Assembly (NCBI GenBank): GCA_035553515.1
Contig: DATNDG010000006.1
Coordinates: forward strand, 42,999-106,998
Direction: 5' to 3'
Length of the DNA stretch: 64,000 bases
Origin: DAHUYF01 sp035553515
GTDB lineage: Bacteria > Pseudomonadota > Alphaproteobacteria > ATCC43930 > CGMCC-115725
The position numbers were made by a program, and so were the translations under genes. Under the pieces are notes generated by a model. It had not been told where the DNA came from and did no database searches. It saw only the letters and a list, made by a program, of their open reading frames with translations. Below are positions 18,620 to 26,498 of this stretch, one piece after another. Positions within the stretch are counted from its first letter, which is position 1; each line of letters starts with the position of its first letter.

Positions 18620-18713
18620 GGTGACTCCCGCTCCACGAGGCGCATAGCTAACGCAAAGCCGCGACACCTCCAAGTCCGCAGGATGAGCAGCAACCCTGCC
18701 GGCGGAAAAGCCG

Positions 18714-19355
18714 ATGTCCCCAGCCGCGCGAGGGAATAAGATCGCAGTTGCCGGGGTCTACCCGGCCATGGATGGGTCGCGGGGGCTTCCATTGGCAGCT
18801 GAGACGACGCGCCGGCGCTTCGACGAGGTGGCGCTGCCGCATCTCGATGCAGCCTACAACCTGGCGCGCTGGCTTACCCGCAACGATGCCGACGCTGCCG
18901 ATGTCGTGCAGGAGGCAGTGCTGCGGGCGCTCACCTATTTCGACGGCTATCGCGGCGGTAACGGCAAGGCCTGGCTGCTTGCCATCGTGCGCAACACGTG
19001 CTTCCGCTGGCTCGAGCGCAACCGCCCGGCCGGTGTGATGCCGCTTTCCGTCGAGGCCGAGGCGGAACTCGACGCTGCGACCGCCCGGCCCGAATTCGAC
19101 GCCCCACCCGACCCGGAGGCGCTGCTGACACGACGGCGCGACGCGGCGCTCCTCAACGAGCTCGTCGCCGAGCTGCCGCCGCTCTTTCGCGAGATCCTGG
19201 TGCTGCGCGAGCTGGAGGAGCTGTCCTATCGCGATATCGGCGAGGTATTGGGCGTGCCAATCGGGACCGTGATGTCCCGGCTGGCGCGGGCGCGCGGGCT
19301 GCTGAAGGAAGCCTGGGCGCGGCGCGGCGCGCAAGGAGCAAACCATGGACTGTGA
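18714..19355 (+). CDS. ECF RNA polymerase sigma factor
   Basis: 213 aa with region 2 (YNLARWLTRNDADAADVVQEA) and region 4 (LPPLFREILVLRELEELSYRDIGEVLG...TVMSRLARAR) of extracytoplasmic-function sigma-70 factors. It directs RNA polymerase to a stress regulon. The start is uncertain: 18714 has a weak GGAAAAG upstream, and the in-frame ATG at 18768 is closer to the conserved domain. The 3' end overlaps the anti-sigma gene by 11 bases, which couples their translation. The inducing signal is unknown. Confidence 0.93.
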   Translation: MSPAARGNKIAVAGVYPAMDGSRGLPLAAETTRRRFDEVALPHLDAAYNLARWLTRNDADAADVVQEAVLRALTYFDGYRGGNGKAWLLAIVRNTCFRWLERNRPAGVMPLSVEAEAELDAATARPEFDAPPDPEALLTRRRDAALLNELVAELPPLFREILVLRELEELSYRDIGEVLGVPIGTVMSRLARARGLLKEAWARRGAQGANHGL

Positions 19356-20091
19356 CGACCTGCGCGCCCTGGTGCAGCGCTACGTCGATGGCGAGCTCGC
19401 GCCGGAGCTCCGTGCCGAGGCCGAGACGCATCTCGGCGGCTGCGCCGATTGCCGCCGGCTGGCGGAGCAGCAGCAGCGCTGGCGCCAGGCGGTGCGCGGC
19501 GCCCTCTCCTATCATCGCGCACCCGAGACCCTGCAGCGGAGCGTGGCGGCGATGGCGGCGCGCGCGGACCGGCCCGCTCCCCGCGCGCACTGGCGCGGTT
19601 GGGCGATGGCGGCCTCGATACTGCTCTCGGTCGCGCTCTCCTCAGGCGTCACGACCTATCTCGTCGCCCCCTCGCCGCAACAGCCGGTGATGCAGGAGGT
19701 CGTGGCAAGCCACGTCCGCTCGCTGATGGCCGATCACCTGACCGATGTCGCCTCGTCGAATGAACACACCGTGAAGCCCTGGTTTCACGGCAAGCTCGAT
19801 TTCGCGCCACCGGTCGAGGATCTCGCGGCCCACGGCTTTCCACTGATCGGCGGGCGGCTCGACTATCTCGACCGGCAGGCTGTGGCGGCCCTGGTCTATC
19901 GGCACGCGCAGCACCCAATCAACCTTTTCGTCTTTCCGTCGCCCGGGCCGGACACGCCCGTCTCTTCGGCGGTCGAGAACGGCTACAACATCCTGCATTG
20001 GCGCTCGGGCGACATGATGTTCTGGGCGGTGTCGGATCTGGAGGCGCGGGAACTGGCGAATTTCGCGCGGCTGATGCGCCATCCAGGGTGA
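19345..20091 (+). CDS. Zinc-finger anti-sigma factor
   Basis: A 248-aa membrane anti-sigma factor. The N-terminus holds the ZAS zinc motif H-x3-C-x2-C in AETHLGGCADC, which would bind the adjacent ECF factor. One transmembrane helix (about residues 92-110, WAMAASILLSVALSSGVTTYL) separates it from a ~135-residue periplasmic domain with an LIGGRLDYLDRQAVAALVYR block, a form seen in many proteobacterial anti-sigma proteins. Release would follow a periplasmic or redox signal. It overlaps the sigma gene by 11 bases. Confidence 0.92.
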   Translation: MDCDDLRALVQRYVDGELAPELRAEAETHLGGCADCRRLAEQQQRWRQAVRGALSYHRAPETLQRSVAAMAARADRPAPRAHWRGWAMAASILLSVALSSGVTTYLVAPSPQQPVMQEVVASHVRSLMADHLTDVASSNEHTVKPWFHGKLDFAPPVEDLAAHGFPLIGGRLDYLDRQAVAALVYRHAQHPINLFVFPSPGPDTPVSSAVENGYNILHWRSGDMMFWAVSDLEARELANFARLMRHPG

Positions 20092-20094
20092 TTT

Positions 20095-20748
20095 ATGACC
20101 GGCTTGTGCAAGCCGGCCGCGGGGGCTAAGCCCCTGCGCATGGACCCCGCAGACAGCGCCAGCGAAGGCGGTAAGCTCCACGTCAGCACCTTGCTGATCG
20201 CCTCGGAGCGGGCGCTCACCAACGCGCTCGACGAGCTCGGCTTCGCCGAGGATGACGACCGCGTTATCCAGCATGAGGGGAGGCTTGCCTTCCTGACCTG
20301 CAGCCATGATCCCGACTGCGATGATCTCTTTGCGCTGATTTCCGAGCTGGCGGCCCGCGGCGAGACCTGGGAGCTGCAGTTTCGGGTCGATACTGGCGAA
20401 GGCCGCGCCGTGTTCCAACGCCTGGCGCGCCACCAGCCGGTGGAGGCGCTCGACGCCGAGCTGCCGCCCGAGACCGAGGAAGCGGAAAAGGAACTTCCGG
20501 TTCACGATCTCGACGAGGATCGTGGGCGAGCCGGCCTCAAGAAGGCGCTCAACCGGGTCGACCCTGCCAGCGTCTTCGCCACCATCCGCTCCGGACCTGG
20601 CGGCCGGGCCACCGCCGTGGTTCTCCGCCGCAACCCGCGCCGGGCGTTGGCCATGGCGGCCGCCAATGACGAGGCGAGCCTGCGCGCGGCCATCCGCGAG
20701 ATCTTGCCGAACGTCATGTTCTCGGTGGCGATGAAGCCTCCCGGTTGA
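20095..20748 (+). CDS. Hypothetical protein in the sigma/anti-sigma operon
   Basis: 217 aa, not recognised. No signal peptide or membrane helix. It has a Ser/Glu-rich start, an alpha/beta-looking middle with a DPDCDDLFALISELAARGE stretch, an acidic linker (ELPPETEEAEKELPVHDLDE) and a basic C-terminal part rich in Arg. The ATG is three bases after the anti-sigma stop, so it is probably the third gene of that operon; a second in-frame ATG lies at 20140. It may be a target or modulator of the sigma system, but that is inference from position only. Confidence 0.7.
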   Translation: MTGLCKPAAGAKPLRMDPADSASEGGKLHVSTLLIASERALTNALDELGFAEDDDRVIQHEGRLAFLTCSHDPDCDDLFALISELAARGETWELQFRVDTGEGRAVFQRLARHQPVEALDAELPPETEEAEKELPVHDLDEDRGRAGLKKALNRVDPASVFATIRSGPGGRATAVVLRRNPRRALAMAAANDEASLRAAIREILPNVMFSVAMKPPG

Positions 20749-20777
20749 GAACGCCTGCCACCCACCAGCGTTTAGGC

Positions 20778-20981
20778 ATGGCGGGCATGGCAGAACTCAA
20801 GGACAAGGTCTCCAACGCGCTCGGCGAGACGCGCACGCTCGTTCTGGGCGCCGAGATTTTGCTCGGATTCCAGCTCAACACCGCTTTTCAACCGAGTTTC
20901 GCTCGGCTGACCCGGCATGCCCGATCGCTCAACTTGGCTGGGCTCTCGGCGAGGACGACCGCGGTGGCGGGTCCGAGATGA
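20778..20981 (+). pseudogene. Truncated DUF6328 protein
   Basis: The frame begins MAGMAELKDKVSNALGETRT and continues LVLGAEILLGFQLNTAFQPSF, the N-terminal half of DUF6328 membrane proteins (first helix plus the F-x-P-x-F-x-x-L motif). Full-length members carry on for about 100 more residues with three more helices; here homology stops near residue 55 and a short unrelated tail (LSARTTAVAGPR) runs to a stop. The stop overlaps the acyltransferase ATG (ATGA). It looks like a recombination junction near 20940 that placed the acyltransferase behind the remnant. Confidence 0.6.
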
Positions 20982-22051
20982 CGCGAGCCAACAATTTTGA
21001 CGCGTTGCGCCTCCTTGCCGCATCCTCCGTTATCTTCTCGCATTCCTTTCTCATCGCCGAAGGCACGCAGGACCACGAGCCGCTGATCCTGCTTACGGGA
21101 CGCCAGAGTATTCTCGGGCTGGCCGGCGTTTTCGTGTTCTTCGCCATCAGCGGCTTTCTCGTCACCGAAAGCTTCGAGCGGTCACCTTCGGCGCTCGCCT
21201 ATCTGCTGAAGCGCCTGCTGCGCATTTTTCCCGGACTTGTCGTCATGCTCGTCGTCTCCGCCTTCATCATCGGCCCGCTGGTGACGACGCAGCCGCTCGG
21301 CGAGTATCTGCACCGCCCGCAGGTCTACGGCTACGTGCTCGGCAACACGCTCCTCAACCTCACCGTCCACGAATTGCCGGGCGTGCTCTTCGTCAAAAAC
21401 CCGGTCGGGCTCGAGGTCAACGGCTCGCTATGGACGTTGCGGTACGAGTTCATGATGTACGTGATGGTGATGGTGCTCGGCTCGCTGCGCCTGCTGAGGC
21501 CGAGCGTGCTGATCGGCCTGCTGGCGCTCGGCCTTGCCTGTTTGCGCTGGGACGCCCTCGGCGTGCTCGGCACCTGGGGCTGGCTCCTCGGCTTCTTCGC
21601 CATCGGCATGCTGCTCTACACCCTGCGCGATACCGGCATCTTCGACGGGCGCATCGCGCTCGCTGCGCTCGCCGGACTGGTGTTGAGCGTGCCGCTGCGG
21701 CAGTTCATCGAGCTGTTTCCGCTCTTCGGCGGCTATCTGGCGATCTATCTTGCGACCGATCGGCGCCTGCCGGTCTTGCCGGCAACGCGCTTTGGCGATC
21801 TTTCCTACGGGCTTTACATCTATGGCTGGCCGATCGAAGCCATCGTCATGCATCTGAGCGGCGGGCGCGCGGCGTGGTGGCAGGTCTTCCTGATCTCGCT
21901 GCCGCTCGCGGCGGCGGCGGCATTTCTTTCCTGGCGCTTCGTAGAGGAGCCGATGCTGCGGCTGAAGCCGCGGCGCGCCGGAATGCGCGACATCTCCGAA
22001 AGGGCAGCGCGCGTGCTGCCGCCGCCGGAACGGGTTCGCCGAGCGGGGTGA
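20978..22051 (+). CDS. Acyltransferase 3 family protein (OafA/YrhL-like)
   Basis: A 357-aa membrane acyltransferase with about 10 hydrophobic helices. Hallmarks are the N-terminal NNFDALRLLAASSVIFSHSF with the family His, LAGVFVFFAISGFLVTESF, the LLKRLLRIFPGL arginine block, and GDLSYGLYIYGWPIEA near the end. These enzymes O-acetylate or acylate surface polysaccharides or lipids. The ATG overlaps the stop of a truncated DUF6328 frame by four bases, so expression may depend on that leader. It is followed by a strong bidirectional terminator-like hairpin and no glycan genes, so its acceptor is unknown. Confidence 0.9.
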   Translation: MTRANNFDALRLLAASSVIFSHSFLIAEGTQDHEPLILLTGRQSILGLAGVFVFFAISGFLVTESFERSPSALAYLLKRLLRIFPGLVVMLVVSAFIIGPLVTTQPLGEYLHRPQVYGYVLGNTLLNLTVHELPGVLFVKNPVGLEVNGSLWTLRYEFMMYVMVMVLGSLRLLRPSVLIGLLALGLACLRWDALGVLGTWGWLLGFFAIGMLLYTLRDTGIFDGRIALAALAGLVLSVPLRQFIELFPLFGGYLAIYLATDRRLPVLPATRFGDLSYGLYIYGWPIEAIVMHLSGGRAAWWQVFLISLPLAAAAAFLSWRFVEEPMLRLKPRRAGMRDISERAARVLPPPERVRRAG

Positions 22052-22068
22052 GCCGCCCGACCCGGCAC

Positions 22069-22108
22069 CCGCTCCCTGCCGCGGCGGGGGACCGGCGGCA
22101 GGGAGCGG
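22069..22108. terminator. Bidirectional terminator-like hairpin
   Basis: A perfect 14-bp inverted repeat, CCGCTCCCTGCCGC at 22069-22082 and its complement at 22095-22108, with a 12-base loop. It fills the 64-base gap between the convergent acyltransferase and cupredoxin genes, as expected for a shared terminator. No T-run is present on either side. Confidence 0.6.
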
Positions 22109-22115
22109 CCACCCG

Positions 22116-22478
22116 CTACTGCACGACGATCGTGCCCTGCATGTGCGGATGGATTGAACAGAAGTATCGGTAAGTACCGGGATCCCTGAAGGTAAAGGTG
22201 AAGCTCTCGTCGGTGTCGAGGGCCTGCGACGCGAAGGCCTTGGGATCGCGCTCGCTCGTCACCGTATGCGGTTCGTCATCCTGGTTGATCCAGGTGACCG
22301 TCGTGCCACGCGGCACGGTGAGCACCGCCGGGGCAAATGCAAAACCGCTGATCCTCACCTCGCCGGGCGATGGCGCGGCGGCGGCCCGGTGAAGCACCGG
22401 CCAGGCCGCACCCAGAAGCACCAGGGCGAGCGCCGCCGCCAGACTCGAACGCCGGCGCCTGCTGAACCAACTGCGCAT
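22116..22478 (-). CDS. Cupredoxin (plastocyanin/azurin-like), exported
   Basis: A 120-aa blue-copper protein. A basic RRRR start and hydrophobic helix (about residues 12-30) form a Sec or Tat signal ending near AAAAP. Copper ligands are visible: H71 in DEPHTVTSE, then C107, H110 and M113 in the YFCSIHPHMQG loop. This is the amicyanin/pseudoazurin-like short form that carries electrons in the periplasm. It lies 13 bases downstream of the Tat metallophosphoesterase gene on the same strand, so they are probably cotranscribed; the partner redox enzyme is not in the window. Confidence 0.92.
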   Translation of the reverse strand: MRSWFSRRRRSSLAAALALVLLGAAWPVLHRAAAAPSPGEVRISGFAFAPAVLTVPRGTTVTWINQDDEPHTVTSERDPKAFASQALDTDESFTFTFRDPGTYRYFCSIHPHMQGTIVVQ

Positions 22479-22491
22479 GATCTGCCACTCC

Positions 22492-23427
22492 TCACGAGGT
22501 GAGAGTGGTGTCGGTCAGCGTGACGCCCTGCTCGCGCACGATGTCGACGCGGCGCAGGCCGAGCATGGATTTGAGCTGATCGGCCTCCACCTTGAGCGGA
22601 CCCGGGCTTGCCCCTGGCGTGTCGGGCGCGGCCTGGGGGAAAGCGGTCGAATAGGCGGTGCGCAGGGTGATGGTGCCTTCGACCTTCTGGATCACCTGGT
22701 GGATATGACCGTTGAGAACGGTTACCGAACCGAAGCGCTTCAGATAGGCGAGCGCCGGCTCGGCGTCGTCGGTGCCCCAGCCCCAGTTGCGCGAGACCAG
22801 CCAGAGCGGCATGTGCGCGAAGACGACGATCGGCGTGCTGGCGCTCTTGCCCTTGAGATCGTCCTCGAGCCACTCGATCTGCTCGGGTCCGAGATAGCCG
22901 AGTCCGCCCGGCCGCAGATTGACGACATTGATGAGGCCGATGAAATGCACGCCGCCCTGGTCGAAGCTGTACCAGCCGCCGGTGCCCTTGGCCCGCCCGA
23001 AGCGCTCGAAGAAAGATTTGCCGTTGTCATTGATCGTGTCGTGCTCGCCCGGCACGTAAAAGATCTCGAGATTTGCGGCTTTCAGCAACTGCGCCGCCAT
23101 GTCGAATTGCTCCGGCTTAGTGAGGTGGCTCACATCGCCGGTGTGGATCATCATCGCCGGGCGCTCGGCTCCGGCGCGGACGAGCGCTTCCTGCAAGGTC
23201 TTGCCCGGTTCGGGATTGACCGCGCCCTTAAAGCCGATATGCGTATCGCTGATCTGCACGAAGCTGAAATCGCCAGGGGTGGCGGCCAGCGCGTCTCCGG
23301 CCAGGCTGAGCGGGCGCGGCACGCCGCCGACCACCGTCCAGAGCACCCCGGCACTGCCATACATTGCGCATTTCAGCAGCCGGCGGCGCGTGGGGTCGGC
23401 TAGCTCACGTCCATCGGGCATCGTCAT
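22492..23427 (-). CDS. Exported metallophosphoesterase with GEHD variant motif
   Basis: A 311-aa calcineurin-like phosphoesterase with a Tat-like leader (TRRRLLKCAMYGSAGVLW). Metal motifs read D-x-H (QISDTHIGF), GD (HTGDVSHL), GEHD in place of the usual GNHD, and H-x-P/GH-x-H (FAHMPLW, LNGHIHQ). Because the Tat pathway exports folded proteins, it likely acts in the periplasm with its metals loaded. It heads a two-gene operon with a cupredoxin and is divergent from the cyaC-type cyclase. Substrate unknown. An alternative start lies two codons in. Confidence 0.87.
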   Translation of the reverse strand: MTMPDGRELADPTRRRLLKCAMYGSAGVLWTVVGGVPRPLSLAGDALAATPGDFSFVQISDTHIGFKGAVNPEPGKTLQEALVRAGAERPAMMIHTGDVSHLTKPEQFDMAAQLLKAANLEIFYVPGEHDTINDNGKSFFERFGRAKGTGGWYSFDQGGVHFIGLINVVNLRPGGLGYLGPEQIEWLEDDLKGKSASTPIVVFAHMPLWLVSRNWGWGTDDAEPALAYLKRFGSVTVLNGHIHQVIQKVEGTITLRTAYSTAFPQAAPDTPGASPGPLKVEADQLKSMLGLRRVDIVREQGVTLTDTTLTS

Positions 23428-23439
23428 CTCCTTCCTTGG

Positions 23440-23454
23440 CCACCGTCACGGTGG
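23440..23454. promoter_or_regulatory. Inverted repeat upstream of the metallophosphoesterase
   Basis: CCACCGTCACGGTGG, 7-bp arms around one central base, 13 bases before the metallophosphoesterase start and within the 175-base divergent region shared with cyaC. It could be an operator for either gene; the stretch 23498-23525 of the same region is unusually AT-rich (AAAATTTTTAGGGAATAAAA) and may hold the promoter. Confidence 0.3.
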
Positions 23455-23602
23455 GTCGAGGAGGAGATTCGCCGCGCGTCCCGATTATTCGCGGCGAGAC
23501 GAGAAAATTTTTAGGGAATAAAAGCGCCGCTGTCGTGATCCAGTCGGGAATTGACTCCACGGAGGGTGACGCCGCCCCGTGCGGCGCATCGAAGGAAAGC
23601 CC

Positions 23603-25327
23603 ATGATTCGGCGTTTGCGGCTGATGTCGGGCCTGATCCTCTTCGCCTATGTCGTGACGCATTTCGTCGATCACAGCCTCGGCATCATCTCCATCGCCGC
23701 TATGGAAGCGATGCTGTCGGTGGTCTACCCGCTGTGGTCCTATCCGCCCATTACCGTTCTGCTCTATGGCGCGCTTGTGCTGCATATGACGCTGGCGCTC
23801 TACGCGCTTTGGCAACGTCGCACGCTGAGCATCCCCAGGAGCGAGATGGCGCAATACGTGCTCGGATTCAGCGTTCCACTGCTGCTGGCGGAGCATGTCA
23901 CCGGCACGCGGATCGACGCCGACTTCTATGGCGGGGATTTCGGCCACTACCGCTACGTGCTGAGCGCGCTCTGGTACGGCAATCCGCAAAAAGCGCTGCT
24001 GCAGATGGGACTGCTCCTCGCCGCCTGGATCCATGCCTGTATCGGGCTGCGCTTCTGGCTTCGCTTGCGACCCTGGTATCATCGGGTGCAGCCGCTGCTC
24101 TTCGCCGCCGCTCTGCTCTTACCCGTGCTGGCACTGCTGGGATTTGTCGCCGGCGGACGCGAGCTCGGCAGCCGGTTGGCCCAGGACCCCGCCTATGTTG
24201 TCCGGCTGCTCGCCGCTCAGCCGCCGCCGGCAGCGCGCCAGGCGCTCTCGGCGATAACCTGGGGCATTCGCGTCCTCTTTCTCGGCACGATCCTCGTCCT
24301 TCTGGCGGCGCGTTCCCTGCGGCATGCCTGGTGGCGGCGCCACGGTGTCGCGCGCATCGTCTATCCCGGCGGGCGCTCGATCGAGGTGGCGCGCGGCTTC
24401 ACCGTCCTCGAGGCAAGCCGCATTCTTGGCGTGCCACACGCTGCGATCTGTGGCGGCAAGGGACGCTGCTCGACCTGCCGCATTCGCGTCCGTGCCGAAA
24501 CTGGTGCGCTGCCCGCGCCCTCCTCGGACGAGTTGGCCGTGCTGCGTCGCATCGCTGCGCCCGCCAATATCCGGCTCGCCTGCCAGCTGCGGCCGCAAGG
24601 AGCCATCGAAGTGACGCCGTTGCTGCCGCCGCTGGCTCCTGCGCAGGAGGTACTGAGCCGTCTCGGCTATGCACAAGGTCGTGAACGGGCGGTGGCTGTC
24701 CTGTTCGCCGATCTCCGCGATTTTACCCGTCTGACCGAGAGCAAGCTGCCCTATGACGTCGTCTTTCTGCTCAACCGCTATTCCCACGCGATGGGAGAGG
24801 CGATCGAGCGCGCCGGCGGACACGTCGACAAGTTCATGGGCGACGGCGTCATGGCGCTCTTCGGCCTCAAATGCGGCGCCGCCGAAGCGTGCGGCCAAGC
24901 GCTCCATGCCGCCCGGCTCATGTCGGTGGAACTCATCGAGTTGAACCGGGCGCTCGCCGCCGATCTCGACGCGCCCCTCGCCATGGGGATCGGGGTGCAT
25001 TTCGGCTCAGCCATCATCGGCGATATGGGCTATGCCGGGAACCGATCCCTCACGGCGGTCGGAGATACGGTCAACACGGCAAGCCGGCTTGAGCGTCTGT
25101 GCAAGAATTATGACTGCGAACTCGTCCTCTCTGCGGACGTGGCCCTCCATGCGAAATTGACGCTGGCGGAGGGCTTTCAGCGCGAGGTCGAGATCCAGGG
25201 GCGCTCCAGGCGGCTCGCCATCCTCACCCTCGCGACGGCGCGCCAACTGCGGCTCGACACGACCACCGAGGTTGCGGCCGAGGTTGCGGCGCGATCGGCA
25301 GCCGGTCTCACCGCACCGGCGGGCTGA
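23603..25327 (+). CDS. cyaC: Membrane adenylate cyclase with diheme-like anchor and 2Fe-2S domain
   Basis: 574 aa in three parts. Residues 1-250 hold about six hydrophobic helices with well-spaced His (VTHFVDHSLG, VLHMTLAL, LAEHVTG, WIHACIG) like the diheme-b anchor of succinate dehydrogenases. Residues ~255-345 are a plant-type 2Fe-2S ferredoxin with C283, C289, C292 and C327. Residues ~360-545 are a class III cyclase: metal Asp in LFADLRDF and MGDGVMALFG, and the VGDTVNTASRLER catalytic Asn/Arg. This matches CyaC of Sinorhizobium meliloti, a redox/quinone-responsive cyclase making cAMP. The start ATG follows AAGGAAAG. Divergent from the metallophosphoesterase-cupredoxin pair. Confidence 0.9.
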   Translation: MIRRLRLMSGLILFAYVVTHFVDHSLGIISIAAMEAMLSVVYPLWSYPPITVLLYGALVLHMTLALYALWQRRTLSIPRSEMAQYVLGFSVPLLLAEHVTGTRIDADFYGGDFGHYRYVLSALWYGNPQKALLQMGLLLAAWIHACIGLRFWLRLRPWYHRVQPLLFAAALLLPVLALLGFVAGGRELGSRLAQDPAYVVRLLAAQPPPAARQALSAITWGIRVLFLGTILVLLAARSLRHAWWRRHGVARIVYPGGRSIEVARGFTVLEASRILGVPHAAICGGKGRCSTCRIRVRAETGALPAPSSDELAVLRRIAAPANIRLACQLRPQGAIEVTPLLPPLAPAQEVLSRLGYAQGRERAVAVLFADLRDFTRLTESKLPYDVVFLLNRYSHAMGEAIERAGGHVDKFMGDGVMALFGLKCGAAEACGQALHAARLMSVELIELNRALAADLDAPLAMGIGVHFGSAIIGDMGYAGNRSLTAVGDTVNTASRLERLCKNYDCELVLSADVALHAKLTLAEGFQREVEIQGRSRRLAILTLATARQLRLDTTTEVAAEVAARSAAGLTAPAG

Positions 25328-25361
25328 CCGCATCGGCTGCAATCGGCCTATCTATCCTCGG

Positions 25362-25505
25362 GCCGGGATGGGGCATGCGCCCGCTGTGACGCCCGTCACA
25401 CCCTCCGGTCACCCGAAGCGGTTACCTACATACCGGAAGGCCTCCACACGCCTTCCGTTCCCAACCTGGCCCCGCCGTCCCCGGCGGCGGGGCATCTTTC
25501 TCCCG
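25362..25505 (+). ncRNA. Candidate intergenic small RNA
   Basis: The 224-base gap between cyaC and the MBL gene holds a compact structure: TATCTATCCT at 25348 as a possible -10, an unstructured CCCTCCGG stretch, a hairpin at 25434-25457 (arms CGGAAGGC/GCCTTCCG) whose loop contains CTCC, a single-stranded stretch, then a terminator hairpin at 25470-25492 followed by CATCTTTCT. Exposed CCUCC segments before a terminator are typical of alphaproteobacterial trans-acting small RNAs that block Shine-Dalgarno sequences. It may equally be a cyaC 3' UTR. No Rfam search was possible. Confidence 0.35.
25470..25492 (+). terminator. Rho-independent terminator
   Basis: Hairpin with arms CCCCGCCG and CGGCGGGG and a 7-base loop, followed by a T-rich CATCTTTCT. 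It ends cyaC transcription and/or the putative small RNA, and separates both from the MBL gene. Confidence 0.55.
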
Positions 25506-25551
25506 CTTCACGCAGCTTGGCACCGCCGCCGCAATGGGCTATGGCGCGGCC

Positions 25552-26469
25552 ATGGCGGTCGAGATCCCTTTCCGGCGCGACCTGCAGGTCGACTATGGAG
25601 CGGTCGACCGGCTCACTCCGCTCATCCGCCGCGTCGTCGCGAAGAATCCGAGCCCTTTCACCTTCAAGGGCACCGGCACCTACATCGTCGGCCATGGCCA
25701 GGTCGCGGTCATCGATCCCGGTCCGGACCTCGCGCGGCATGTCGACGCGCTGCTCGCGGCGCTCGGCGGCGAGACGGTGACGCATATTCTCATCACCCAC
25801 ACGCATCTCGACCATTCGCCGGCGGCCGCAGCCGTGAAGCAGGCGACGGGCGCGCGAACCTATGGCTTCGGCCCGCACGGCTCCGGCCGGACCGAAGACC
25901 GCACCGGCGTCGGCGCGGTCACCGAGGAAGGCGGCGACCACACCTTCAAGCCGGATGTCGTGTTGCGGGAGCGTGACACGGTCGAGGGGCCCGGCTGGCG
26001 GCTCAGTGCGATCGAGACGCCGGGCCACACTTCGAATCATTTGTGCTTCGCACTCGCCGAAGAGCGCGCCCTGTTTTCGGGCGACCATGTCATGGGCTGG
26101 TCGACCAGCGTAATCGCGCCGCCCGACGGCGATATGGGCGCCTATCGACGCTCGCTGACCAAGCTGCTGGCGCGCGAGGATGCCGTCTACTGGCCAACGC
26201 ATGGTCCGGCCATTCCCGACCCGAAGCCCTTCGTCCAAGCCTTTCTCGATCATCGGCAGGAACGTACGGATGCGATCCTGCAACGGCTCGCCGCCGGCGA
26301 CGAGGTCATCCGAGACATCGTCGAGCACGTCTATCTCGGTCTCGACCCGCGCCTCAAAGGCGCTGCCGCGCGTTCGGTACTGGCGCATCTGGTCGAGCTC
26401 GTCGAGCTGGGCCGGGTCGAGAGCGACGACGCCCCGACACTCGACGCGCGCTATTGCCTGAAAACCTGA
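25552..26469 (+). CDS. MBL-fold metallo-hydrolase
   Basis: A 305-aa metallo-beta-lactamase-fold protein. The zinc motif is THTHLDHS (H-x-H-x-D-H), with further ligand His in TPGHTSNH, the SGDHVMGW Asp/His block and WPTHGP. A C-terminal winged-helix-like region follows, as in LACTB2-like RNA/thioester hydrolases. The start was put at MAVEIPFRRD by family fit; an ATG 18 bases upstream is in frame and neither has a strong Shine-Dalgarno. Substrate unknown, candidates are glyoxalase II-type thioesters or RNA. Monocistronic. Confidence 0.9.
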   Translation: MAVEIPFRRDLQVDYGAVDRLTPLIRRVVAKNPSPFTFKGTGTYIVGHGQVAVIDPGPDLARHVDALLAALGGETVTHILITHTHLDHSPAAAAVKQATGARTYGFGPHGSGRTEDRTGVGAVTEEGGDHTFKPDVVLRERDTVEGPGWRLSAIETPGHTSNHLCFALAEERALFSGDHVMGWSTSVIAPPDGDMGAYRRSLTKLLAREDAVYWPTHGPAIPDPKPFVQAFLDHRQERTDAILQRLAAGDEVIRDIVEHVYLGLDPRLKGAAARSVLAHLVELVELGRVESDDAPTLDARYCLKT

Positions 26470-26498
26470 TCCGAGCCCCCGTCGCGCAACGAATCGCC

